Shown here: piece by piece, positions 28,279-38,748 of the stretch
How the letters are laid out: the number at the start of each line of letters is the position of its first letter
Position numbering within the stretch: position 1 is the stretch's first letter
Source: Anastatus disparis
Lineage: Eukaryota > Arthropoda > Insecta > Hymenoptera > Eupelmidae
Assembly: GCA_017163975.1 (NCBI GenBank)
Contig: JAFFSR010000229.1
Coordinates: forward strand, 11,054,001 to 11,118,000
Length of the DNA stretch: 64,000 bases
Direction: 5' to 3'
The notes under the pieces: model-generated
Told to the model about the DNA's origin: nothing
The model's database searches: none
What the model saw: only the letters and a program-made list of their open reading frames with translations
Program-made: the position numbers and the translations under genes

Positions 28279-29100
28279 AGCTATAGCTGTGTACAAATAT
28301 GAAAATTTGTCTAATATAAGTAAATACTGGAATTTTTTTTAGTCTAAGAATTCGTCATAAAATTCAGAAAGTAAGGTGACCTTTGTGCTGTTCTTATTTA
28401 AATATAAATTTTTAATTAATTTTTAGTTTTCAAAGAAATGAAATTGCATTTTTGCTTTAAAGTATGACTTTTAAAATTTCAAAAACGATCTACGTAGAAA
28501 TTTTTGAAAAAATAATTATTTTTATACTTAAACTATAAATTGCATTTTTAAAGCACAGCACGGTAGTAGTATTTTATAAATTTAAAAAAAAGTCGCAAAT
28601 CTAGTTAAACATCTGTCTTTATTCAAAAGAAGTTACTCGAAAAAAAAAGAAAAAAGAAGAAGCCCGCAAAGCTAAAACCGTCACAAGGATTATCTTTGAT
28701 CTTAAGAGAGAAAGAGAGAGAGAGAAAGAGAGCATAGAGAGTACGGTTTTTGCAATACCTTTAGTTAACTATATGCATTGCTAAAGCACTTCTCTCATTT
28801 TCTACTACTGCTATTAAACGCTTGGCCTCAAAGTCTATGGAAAAACCTAATAAAGCTTCTTCTGACGGCCCACTATGCTTCAGCCCTTTTTTTACTCTTT
28901 CTTTCTTTCTTTAGCTTTATCCGTGGAAGCGCGCGAGAGTTCAAACGCTTAGTAGTAAAAGCTGAACTGTACCAGTAAAAGAAAGCAGTGCAAGGGAATT
29001 AAGGGAATTGAGTGAAAGGGGAATTAAAATGAAGAGTGAAATGAATAAAAAAAATAGAAAATTCGGTCATTTTTTAAAAATTTGTTTAGATAAAAGTTAC

Positions 29101-29311
29101 TTTTTTTTAAATTTTATTTAACGTTGCTGTATTTACGCTATTATTGCGATGCTAATTAGCGACGGAGATCTTTTCAGTGTGTTTGTAAACAAAGCACATG
29201 TATCGTAGATACAGAGGTGCTTGTATCAATCGGTTGCCAAGAGCGGGATTCGAACTCGGGTCCTCGAGATTACAAATCCAACGCTCTACCGACTGAGCCA
29301 CTGACAAACTC
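29101..29311 (-). mobile_element. tRNA-Thr-derived SINE, copy 3
   Basis: Full-length copy. The minus strand reads a head with TGGCTCAGTCGGTAGAGCG, loop TTTGTAATCTCGAGG, B-box GAGTTCGAATCCCGC, body with GCACCTCTGTATC, and tail AACGTTAAATAAAATTTAAA. Confidence 0.88.
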
Positions 29312-31514
29312 TACATCTAAGACTTCACACATGGTAAATAAATCGTGAAAATTTCACAATTTAATGATATTTTAGTCTGTACTGATAAAATTAACGAATT
29401 AAGAGCGGATTAAATTTTCATCAAATTAATGTATAACTCTAAGTAACCTATTTTTACATACCTACCCATTGTTTCAATTTTAATTATCGTATAAAAGCTT
29501 TTTATGTGCCATTAGAATTTGGAATTTAAAATTTTTGTGATCAGTAAAAGCCTAAACAGAAAAAAATCTTCAGGTAACGAGTGCGTATTTACTGTAAAAG
29601 TTAGTTCTTTTCATGCATAAAAACAATATTAAAATTTCAAAGAAAAAAAAATAATTTGTGACAAAAAAGCCACAAAAAAATGTATTTTTTTTATTTTTTA
29701 TGAATAACTTGATCAGATAATTTTAGACTTCTAAAATAACGATAGGATTTAAAATTAAGTTAAAACCATTTGAAAATTTAGGTTCATTTTGAATATTTAA
29801 TCTTTATTTTCTAGTCTAATATTGAGTTGGATGCACGATAAAAAAAATTCAAGCAAAACTCCATGACACGTGTACCTTTAAGCATAGATTAGAAAATCTT
29901 TCCGTAGTTTTTAGATAACGAATAATTCGATCAGTAAGTTTTTGAGATTCTCATGATAACAATTTGATGCTGTTCATTAAATGAGATTTTCAAATCTATA
30001 TTGACAAACGAAAATAAATGATTATATTAGTAAATATAACTATATAGCTTGTATATATTTTTTGTAAATTTCAAAGTTAAAAATCTTTTTTTATCTCGAG
30101 TAAATTCTTCAAGATATTTATGAATTGTTACAGGCCTTATTACGGCTTCCACTTTTTTTAAATGAAAGTTTCACATAAAATTTTAAAGAATTTAACTTTA
30201 CTTCAGAGATGTAAAAGAATTAATTTTTTTTTTAAATTATTAAAATTAAACAATGCTATGAAAACTTGAAAATTGGAAACTTTTCCTAATTAATTAAACT
30301 TTATTACTTTTTTTTAGATTTTTTTAATTCTAAATATATGCATATACATTTATACATGTTTTCTATTGATAAAAGCTTACTTTATGAAAATCAAAAGTGA
30401 TAAGCCTAAAAGTGAAAAATACATATCATAAGATGAAAATTTTAATAAATATTGAAGCTTTTTTATTAAAAAATAATATAAAAGACTTTTACTTTTAAAA
30501 AAATTTGAATTTAATATATTTCTTGATCAATTTATTACATTGATTTCTAATCTAATAACATCTGATATAACGATAATAATAAACCCAATTGCCAAATCAA
30601 GAAACTATTAATTCGGCATACCTTTCTTTACATTCACGTTTCAAAGTTCCTGTTACGATCAACTATGCTTTCACCCCCCTCCTCCTCACCCTTTTCCTGC
30701 CCTCGCACTTGTTCAAAACACCATACACATTTACTAAAGTTAGCAATCTTGTTGATAGGAGAGAGAGAGAGCAAAACATCCTTAACCTTTTCTCGTCTCG
30801 TTGGCTCCAGGCGCTTCCAGCAATATATATACCTTCAAGGCAATAGCTGTGTGTGTATGGGAGAGAGGGGTAGTATTACACTATAACGGGTCGGACATTG
30901 GACGTCACTCAACAGAAGGTTCTAGAGAACCTTTAGAAGTTTTGAGTTGGAGAGAGAGGGAGAGAGAGAGAAAGAGGTTTCAAGAACATTACCGCAGAAA
31001 GGTTCGATCAGTTGCTTTCCTTTACTCATCTAAACTCATGGCTTATGGCTTAACATCGAAGTTTATTAGATTTTTTAGATTTTCAATCACTATCTAATCA
31101 GAAAGTTTAATAGATAATTTTAAGTTTATTTCAAATAAAAGCAATTTTTTAGCTCAATAGCAGTTTATTCAGTAAAATTTAAAATGCAACAAAAATTTCG
31201 AATCTATTAACAATTCTTCCACCGAGGGTTATAAATAATACAACAACCATTCAAAATTATAACATCACATGAAACAATTTTTTAACTTGAACATTGAAAC
31301 CAATGCATTAGCTAAATAATAACTGCAAATTTATATAGAGCATTTATGTTCAATTAAAATTTTTTAGCGCACTGTTAAAATGTTTTATCTTTTGGACGAA
31401 TCTTTGGTCACAACAAAAGATTAGTTCAAAACATGAAATTTATATTAAAACTTCAAAAAATTAACTGGTATCCAAAAGTAACTATTATAATCACTTCGAA
31501 ACAATTAAACAAAT
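29312..31514. other. Intergenic; GA-rich island at about 30640-31040
   Basis: AT-rich except for the island, which holds GAGAGA tracts (30760-30775, 30949-30972) and several overlapping ORFs of 70-98 codons in different frames. None has a domain, and their overlap argues for low-complexity translation. Confidence 0.35.
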
Positions 31515-31712
31515 ATTGATAAAAATTTTTTTTTTATTTTTACGTATTTGGACTAAGGGAGTCGAAAAAAGTGGTTTCCAGATAATGTCTATATGCGTGT
31601 GTGTGGGAGTGCGTATGTACTCATTTAGCCAATTAGATCTCGAAAACTACTCAATGGATTTGTTTCAATTTTTGCATACAATTTATTTTTTGTCAAATTA
31701 AGAGGGAAGCTA
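31515..31712 (+). repeat. Dispersed repeat R1, copy A
   Basis: Shares long blocks with 34836-35040: ATTTGGACTMAGGGAGTCG, GTTTCCAGAWAATGTC, a GTGTGTG run, TTAGCCAATTAGATCTYG and AAAACTACTSRATGGATTTG. Both copies have the same orientation, 3.3 kb apart. The family is unknown; there is no coding capacity. Confidence 0.8.
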
Positions 31713-31783
31713 TTAAAAATTGATTTTTTTAGCGTAGTTTTAATTTCAAAGCCATTTAAAAAAAAAATTTTTATCATTTTTCA

Positions 31784-31881
31784 TTTTTTTTATTTTACGT
31801 TGGCCACCGAGAGCGGGATTCGAACTAAGGTCCTCGAGATTACGAATCCATCGTTCTACCGAGTGAGCCTCTGAAGACCTC
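31784..31881 (-). mobile_element. tRNA-Thr-derived SINE, copy 4, internally deleted
   Basis: The tRNA-like head is intact (B-box-like TAGTTCGAATCCCGC, loop TTCGTAATCTCGAGG). The body of roughly 95 bases between the head and the AACGTTAAATAAA tail is missing: the tail-like ACGTAAAATAAAAAAAA follows directly after the CGGTGGCCA end of the head. Confidence 0.8.
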
Positions 31882-34835
31882 AAAATTATAGTCCCATGTG
31901 ATATATAATATTTAAAGAGAGGAACTTTAATTATTATTATCTGTTCGTATTCGCTGACTTCAGTTTAAATCAGTTTCACTAATTTTAAGGCTTATTACAA
32001 GCATAAATAAATAATTGTGCAAATAATTATATGAATATATTCTCGATTTGTATTTGTAAAATTTTACTAATGTATCCATTAAAAAGGTTTCCATTTGATT
32101 TACGCTTTAGCTAACTGCATCTGTTAATTTTTCATTCTGGATTTTCTCATATATTCATTGTAAAATATCAAACAATAGAAATTTTTAATTTTAATATTCT
32201 AAATTTTAATAAGGGAACTATTATATAATAAAAATTTTTCAAATAATTTAGCTCAATATAGAATGTCTAAACAAGCGAGAATCAATAATTTTTCTTACAA
32301 CTCCAAACTGATGTGTAATAAAGTTTTTAATAATTAATTTCTATAAATAAATTTAAATATTACAAATAAAATAAAATCACTTGAAATTTTGTAAGAAATA
32401 CACTTTACTATAATACCGTCTGGAATATAAATAGAAATACTATCATAATAAGCAAATCAATCGTTCAATTAATTTCTCCATCTCACTTTCTTTCTTTTCA
32501 CGAGTCCTTCCACGATGCAAACGACGTTTCTATATACAACCATTTTTTTCTTCCTCTCTTCTTCTTCTCCCTTTTACGCTGCTTTACATCTCCAGGATCT
32601 TTTACTTCTGCTTTGACGTTCGATATTTGCAAGTAAATTACTCCCTCGATACCTCTTCTTTCTCGTGGCTCTCTCTTTCTCTTTCTTTTTTTTCCCCCTT
32701 TATCTTCTTGTACTTTTCTCTGTCATATCTACGTGGCCCTTTTTCTTCCTCTTTTTCACGGTCTATTGCTTCTTTTTAAGAAAAGTTTTTTTTTATTTGT
32801 AATTTAACACCTTGACATATCGTTTATTTTCTGAATTATTGAATCGGAATGAGGAATAATTTTCTGCAAATTGTATGTATTTACATTGGAATTTTAAATT
32901 TTAATTGTACTTTAGATTTTTCTTGTATTTTTCGATGACTTATTAATTATCTGCTATCGGAATTTGTTGAAAATTCTATTATCATATTTGACATATTGGG
33001 TTGTGATTTCATTTATTGAAAAATTTTAATATTGGAAATGAATTTCTAATGCGTTTTGATAATCGATAAGTTTAATACACTACTCCTTCAAATATACTTG
33101 CAATGTATGTAAATGAAATACCTTATTTTCATTTTTTTAAATTGATAGAAAATACATTTAATCAGATAAAAAACACAATTTTTTCCCTCCAAAGAGAAAC
33201 GAAATGTCACTCATTTATGAAATAAACTAATGAAAAACGAAATAAAGCTACAAGAATCAAATAAAGAATTCTCGATTTTAAAACTAAACGTTCGCGAGTT
33301 TCGCATGGATTAGAAGAAGAAAAGTCACCAAGGTATAAATGAAGTAAAGTAAGAGAGAAGACGAGTAGAAAGGAGCACATATAAATATATTTATGTCACC
33401 GAAGGTCGTATTCGGGGTCGTTATCCACGGAGCACGCTCATATCATATAGATATCTTATATGTGGCAGTTTATATTGGTGATTATTTAGATCTCACTGAG
33501 CCGCATAATGCGTCCTAATGGGCTCGTCAAAGCGTTATATTAAATTTTTCGTGCAATGATTGATTTAAAAATTTTTTTACATGTGCTCTCATAAGGCTAC
33601 GTGTTAAAGTACACTTTTTTAATGATTAATTACTTTAAATATCGACGGTGAAATTGTCTGAAATTTTGAGAACTAATTCATACTACTTTACTTTGACTAT
33701 ATTTAAAATTTCAGAAAGTTTCATTGAAAGTCAGTTTGCAAGACAACTCCTTTAATACGGCCACGATACGTATATAACTAATATATATATATATACATAC
33801 ACATAACAGCCTTCGGGCGGTGCATACATAAATTATCGAATAAGGAAACATAATTCAAAGAGGATGTGCCGCAGGCTGACACTCATTCTAAAAGCTAAAA
33901 ACCCCTACCGTCCTTATAGTTCATAGCTTTGGTGTATATATAGATATATACTTTTTGTATATCACGATTCCTTATCTTCAACCTTCATTCTTTACTTTTT
34001 TCCTTTTTTTTTCAATTTATTAGAAACAAAACACTTTTCTCATTTTTATAAATGTTTTAAATATTAATATTACTTATGTAAGCTTATTATAAAGTAAATT
34101 TTTGTTAATTACACAAACATCAAGTAAATTATTTAAGCAAACATTCATGCTTATCAACATTTTTAGTGCTTAAACTAACAGGTAGAATGTTCTAACTAAA
34201 TCTTGAATGATTTATGATGCCTTTGAATTCCAGTTGATTTTAGTTATGAATTAGCATACTTGCTATAAAATCAATTGATTATTTAAGAATTTAATAATTT
34301 TATTTTTAAAATTAAGCTGTTTTTGATAAATTTATGTGAATTAAATTTGGTACAGAGATATTGTACTTGATACTAATATTAACTTGATTTACAAATGTCA
34401 TAATTAATATTGAAATTTATTAATAGCAGCTTTTATTTCACACGCTCTTTAACAACCAAATTTAGAAATCGTTGTAAAATAACAAAATTTTTTATAATAT
34501 CTCTCAAAGCTGTAATTAAAAAGTCATATAGGAAGTTTTCCTTTCATTTAAAACCATTTATCATTTGTTCAAATAAGAAGCAATATTGTCAAATTAAATA
34601 TGCAAAAAAAGTTCATTCCGAAAATCAATTCTCAAATATTTCAATTAGGAGAAAGTTTAATATAAAAAGTGTACTTAGAAATTGAAGAGTCCAAAATCTG
34701 AAAGTTTATATTGATAAAAAGGTTGAAATTTCGAAAACTCATGAAATAGTACATTATGCAACAAGTGCATAAAACATGTACTTTAGTTGCGTATGTTATT
34801 TTGCTTTCTCATAGAAAAAGCAAAATAATGTATTG
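31882..34835. other. Intergenic; pyrimidine-rich island and small hairpins
   Basis: A pyrimidine-rich island at about 32440-32790 holds a 33-codon ORF (from about 32515) that is hydrophobic and probably chance. A CpG-containing island lies at about 33290-33960. Two adjacent hairpins occur near 34749-34783 (AGTACAT...ATGTACT with inner TATGCA/TGCATA) and 34793-34828 (TTATTTTGCTTT/AAAGCAAAATAA). Confidence 0.4.
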
Positions 34836-35053
34836 TATCGATAAAAAATCATTTTCTATTTTTTCATGAATTTGTACATATTTGGACTCAGGGAGTCGAA
34901 AAAAGTAGTTTCCAGAAAATGTCAGTATGTGTGTGTGTGTGAGTGTGAATGTATTTATTTAGCCAATTAGATCTTGAAAACTACTGGATGGATTTGCATC
35001 AAATCTTTTATTTTATTGCAAAATTAAAAAAAAAAGAAATGCATAACTTGTAG
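34836..35053 (+). repeat. Dispersed repeat R1, copy B
   Basis: Second copy of the repeat at 31515-31712; the best match is over 34870-35010. Its 3' portion from about 34998 also forms the left arm of the foldback structure ending at 35573, so R1 may be one end of that element. Confidence 0.75.
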
Positions 35054-35573
35054 TACTCTCTAAATATAATCCAGTGAAATTTCACTGAATTCAAGTGAAA
35101 ATGGCTTTACTGGGGATCAGTGAAATTTGACTGAATGGAATAGTGAAATATCCACTGAAATATCCATATTTTCACTGAAATTCATTGAAATTTCTTCTGA
35201 TTATCAAATGAAATTTCCTCCCTGATTTCAAATAGTAGATATTTCACTCAAATTTCATTGACATTTTAGCTGAACTTCAAGTGCAGTGATTTTTACGGAT
35301 TCAATCAGTGGAATTCCACTGAATTATATTTAGAGAGTATATACCATGAAGATTATTCAGTTAAATTTTCAAATGAATTCATTCATTAGTTTTTCAGAAT
35401 TTTAGATTTCTTGTACAAAATCTAAAAATTTTAATTTATAATATTGGTACCCAAAATTCTGAAAAACTAATGAAAGAATCTATTTGAAAATTTAACTGAT
35501 AATCTTCATGGTAAATGCTATAAGCTAAACATTTCTTTTCCTCAAGTTTTGCAATAAAATGAAAAGATATTTT
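34998..35573. mobile_element. Foldback (inverted-repeat) element interrupted by a MITE
   Basis: The inner arms 35342-35404 and 35453-35513 are near-complementary (TACCATGAAGATTATTCAGT on one side, its complement on the other), with a further small hairpin in the loop (about 35399-35429). The outer arms 34998-35053 and 35514-35573 continue the complementarity (ATTTTATTGCAAAA, AAAGAAATG). The left arm is split by the element at 35056-35337. The unbroken right arm shows what the empty site looked like. Confidence 0.7.
35056..35337. mobile_element. MITE with 33-bp TIRs and TA target duplication
   Basis: Left terminal repeat 35056-35088 begins CTCTCTAAATATAATCCAGT. The right end, 35305-35337, is its inverse with about three mismatches. 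TA flanks both ends (35054-35055 and 35338-35339), as in Tc1/mariner-like MITEs. The 282-base element is non-coding. Its interior repeats variants of TTTCACTGAAATT in both orientations. Confidence 0.82.
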
Positions 35574-35792
35574 ATATATAACTTTATTTATTTGAAATAT
35601 TTATTAATTATTCAATCATAAAAACTATTTTTTTAATCCTATTTGAGCTTATTTAATAATTTTTTGAATTTCTTTCTTTGCTAGGAATAAGGAATACGGA
35701 ACAATAAAATTTTGGAATCTGAAGGTTGAGAACTGAGGGCGGAGTATCAAGTATCGACTACAAATTCGGGCCCAAATCTTTTTCTCCATAAA

Positions 35793-36720
35793 ACGTTTGG
35801 AGAATCTATTTGGTCACCTCTATTCTCAGTGGGCACTAATAATGAATGTTTGTGGCAAATTAGACTATATCCATATGGTGTCCAAGAAAAAAGCAATCTC
35901 TTATCTCTACACTTATATTCGAGAAGTCATTTGAAGGTTAAAGTCTCATATGGATTTACTTTGAAAAATTTAAGAAATTTACGTATAATGGGAAAATATG
36001 AAAACACTTCTACACCAACTTCAGGTTGCTGCGACTATGTCGTATATGCTGAAAGAAATCAAGTTGTTGACCGTATAAAAGATTTGAGCGATGTATTAAC
36101 CGTAAAATGTAAATTTTATGATATTACTGAAATAAACAATCTTGATGATTTTCCAATCGGTAACTTAAAGCTGGATGTTCTCAATGATATTAGACAATTA
36201 TATACTAATAAAGATGTTTGTGATGTATCAATCAAAATAAATGCAAAGGAATTTAAAGCTCATAAAGTAATACTATCTGCTCGAAGTAAAGTATTTGCCG
36301 CTGTTCAATAACGATATGATTGAAAAAATTAAAGACATAGTGCAAATTGACGATATTGATTGTGAAGTTTTGGAAGCCATGTTGAAATTTATATATACCG
36401 GTGAATTAGAAAATGTTGAAAAAATAGCAAAAGAGTTGTTAGTAGCAGCAGATAAATATGAGATTGAGGAATTAAAAAATATTTGTATTACTAAACTTGA
36501 TGATACTAAAAATGTTGATAATGCTATTGATCTCTTGTTCTTAGCTAATCTTTATAATCTTGACGAGTTTAGGACAAGAATTATGGATTTTATCATATCT
36601 AACGCTAAAGATGTTATTTGTAAACCTGAATTCAAATTATTAAAGGATATACCGGATTCATTAATCAAACTTTACTGTAAACAGGTATTATTTGTCGAAA
36701 ATAATTCATTCGATTTCTAG
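35793..36720 (+). pseudogene. TDPOZ (MATH-BTB) pseudogene, 5'-truncated and frameshifted
   Basis: Closely related to the intact gene at 37753-38748; a stretch of about 80 bases from ACGTTTGGAGAATCTATT is almost identical. Two defects are visible. The MATH start (the block with W.I..F in the intact copy) is missing, because homology begins at 35793 with no in-frame ATG upstream. In the BTB domain near 36303 two bases are lost relative to the paralogue (GCTGTTC against GCTATGTTT), giving a TAA at 36309-36311. The rest of BTB and the C-terminal helical region continue in another frame to TAG at 36718-36720 (blocks FIYTGELENVEK, NVDNAIDLL). It could be a sequencing artefact only if both defects were errors. 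Confidence 0.85.
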
Positions 36721-36825
36721 AAAATGATAAGTTTTGAAACTTATGGTATACCGAGTTTAAAAAGTCCCACAAAACAAAGTAGTATTTAAGATATCTAATT
36801 GTATTTGTTGTAATTTTATATGAAT

Positions 36826-36831
36826 AATAAA
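36826..36831 (+). terminator. Polyadenylation signal of the TDPOZ pseudogene
   Basis: AATAAA about 106 bases after the stop, in a block (TGTAATTTTATATG...) that also follows the intact copy, so the duplication included the 3'UTR. Confidence 0.5.
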
Positions 36832-36978
36832 GATAATTTAATATCACAGCCTGCGTTTTTTCATCCATTTTTATGATTCATCCAGAAGGAAAAGAACGCC
36901 ATTGCAATATAACTCACACGGAGGGTATAAGACCTTCGGATCATAGATTGTGCTCAAACTTTGAGAAAAGTTTTTTAC

Positions 36979-37320
36979 AGAAGCGCTTAAATGGCATGCA
37001 GTATATGTTTCTGCGCGCCACTTATTTTACTTAGTTGCAGTTAGTCATTTTCCAATGTTCATACTTCTAAGGCCCAAAACGGCAGGAAGGTAGTCTGCCT
37101 GCCTTCCGATTTGGGCCTTAGAAGTATGAACATTGGAAAACGACTAACTGCAACTAAGTAAAATAAGTGGCACGCACAAACAGATACCAAGAAAAAAGCA
37201 GGAAGGCAGTCTGTCTGCCGTTTTGGCCCTAAAAAGCATGAACATTGGAAAGCGAGTGACTGCAACTATTGAAATAGGTGGCGCGCACAAACATATACTA
37301 CGTGGCACTTAGGCGCTTCC
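36979..37320. mobile_element. Three-armed foldback element between the TDPOZ copies
   Basis: The left arm (36979-37100) is inverted at 37104-37190, and a further copy in the same inverted direction lies at about 37198-37320. The outer ends match as AGAAGCGCTTAAATGGCA and the inverse of TGGCACTTAGGCGCTTCC. Shared blocks are GTTGCAGTTAGTC, CCAATGTTCATACTTCTAAG and the GGCAGGAAGG/CCTGCCTTCC centre. GC content is well above the flanks. No coding capacity: the ORF inside is a by-product of the palindrome. Confidence 0.82.
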
Positions 37321-37752
37321 GATAGTATGCCCTGAAGTTGGCTTTTGAACGTCGTCAGCCATCTTCTAATCACTACGTATGCATGAATAACAGCTCCATC
37401 TACAGTAAAAATTGGTGAATTTCAATGCGAAGCTGAAACCTCTTTCTCTCTTAGTAGACATTAGACATTAGTAGAGTGATTATACTAAATCTTACATTTC
37501 TTTTGCTCAATATTCAGTTATAGTAATACATCTATGAAGAATTGAAATTAATTCTTAAAGTGACATTTATTTAGAGTTATCCATAGACGCTCAAGACTTA
37601 AATATTTATTCTAATATTTTTTTCAAGAAAGAAATCGATTGCTATTAGTTTCTCTGTATTTAGTTTTTACTTGTTGTAAGATATCATTTTTAAAAATTAA
37701 TTCTTATAGAGTGAACATTTTATAAATTATTAGAAAATTTTTCCACTTGTTA
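37321..37752. other. 5' flank of the TDPOZ gene
   Basis: Sequence between the foldback element and the ATG. It includes a short direct repeat (TAGACATTAGACATTAG near 37456). No TATA box at a convincing distance was identified. Confidence 0.4.
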
Positions 37753-38748
37753 ATGATGGCATTGATGACTTTTGGTAATATTATTCAAAGTGAATCAACA
37801 TACGAATGGACTATAAATAAATTTAGCAAAAGGTGTAAGACGTTTGGAGAATCTATTTGGTCACCTCTATTCTCAGTGGGCACTAATAATGAATGTTTGT
37901 GGCAAATTAGATTATACCCGTATGGTGATGAAGAAAAAAAAGATGGCAATTTATGCCTATATTTATATTCAAGGAACAATTTTACTGTCAGCGCTTCATA
38001 TGAATTTACTTTAAAGAATTTAAGAATCTCTTATGAGATAGGAAAACATAAAAATACTTTTAAACCAAGTCCAAGTAGCTACGGCTATCCCGTATATGCA
38101 GAAAGAAATAAAGTTTTAAACTTTATGAATGATGTAGTGACCGTAACATGCGAATTGTATGACATTACTGAAATAAATAGTCTTAATAATTCTCGAATCG
38201 TTAACTCAAAGTTTGAAGTTCTCAATCTTGTAAAACAATTACTTATTGATAAGGATTTTTGTGATGTAACAATCAAAACAAATGCAAAAGAATTCAAAGC
38301 TCACAAAGTAATACTATCTGCTCGAAGTAAAGTATTTGCAGCTATGTTTAATCACGATATGATTGAAAAAACTAAAGACATGGTAGAAATTGATGATGTT
38401 GATTGTGAAATTTTGGAAGCCATGTTGAAATTTATTTATACTGGCGAAGTAGAAAATGTTGACAAAAAAGCAAAAGAGTTGCTAATAGCAGCGTCTAAAT
38501 ATGCAATCGAGGGATTAAAAAATATTTGTATTACTAAACTTGATAATACTAAAAATGTTGATAATGCTATTGATCTCTTGGTCTTAGCAGATCTGTATAA
38601 TCTTGACAAGTTTAAGACAAGAATCATGGATTTTATCGAAACTAACGCTAAACATGTTATTCGAAAGCCAGAATTCCAATTACTAAAGGATATGCCACAT
38701 TTATTAATTGAACTTTATAGTAAACAGGTATTATTTGCAAAAACATGA
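37753..38748 (+). CDS. MATH-BTB protein (TDPOZ / speckle-type POZ-like), intact
   Basis: An intronless ORF of 331 codons from the first ATG at 37753, with a second ATG immediately after it. The MATH/TRAF-like domain spans about residues 15-138 (W.I..F, SPLFSVG, WQIRLYPYG). The BTB/POZ domain spans about 160-257 (DFCDVTI, AHKVILSARSKVFAAMF, MLKFIYTGEV). A BACK/3-box-like helical tail runs from about 258 to 325. In SPOP and its relatives MATH binds the substrate while BTB and the 3-box dimerise and recruit Cullin-3, making a ubiquitin-ligase adaptor acting in nucleus or cytoplasm. That role is inferred from the family. A decayed copy lies 1.0 kb upstream and a relic 1.7 kb downstream, as expected for a lineage-specific expansion. 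MATH is divergent, so substrates cannot be guessed. Confidence 0.92.
   Translation: MMALMTFGNIIQSESTYEWTINKFSKRCKTFGESIWSPLFSVGTNNECLWQIRLYPYGDEEKKDGNLCLYLYSRNNFTVSASYEFTLKNLRISYEIGKHKNTFKPSPSSYGYPVYAERNKVLNFMNDVVTVTCELYDITEINSLNNSRIVNSKFEVLNLVKQLLIDKDFCDVTIKTNAKEFKAHKVILSARSKVFAAMFNHDMIEKTKDMVEIDDVDCEILEAMLKFIYTGEVENVDKKAKELLIAASKYAIEGLKNICITKLDNTKNVDNAIDLLVLADLYNLDKFKTRIMDFIETNAKHVIRKPEFQLLKDMPHLLIELYSKQVLFAKT

Larger units (their letters stand above)
25051..29100. other. Intergenic desert with one purine/CpG island and an exon-like frame
   Basis: Islands lie at about 26380-26840 and 28640-29000 (GA tract 28707-28735). At 27683-27787 a good acceptor (TTTCAG) precedes 34 open codons and a stop, but no matching upstream exon in phase was found. 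The exact palindrome at 28251-28278 is listed separately. Confidence 0.35.

Noticed and set aside
37059..37265. Minus-strand ORF of 68 codons
   Set aside because: Lies wholly within the three-armed foldback element.
38085..38627. Minus-strand ORFs opposite the TDPOZ gene
   Set aside because: Shadows of the intact plus-strand MATH-BTB frame.
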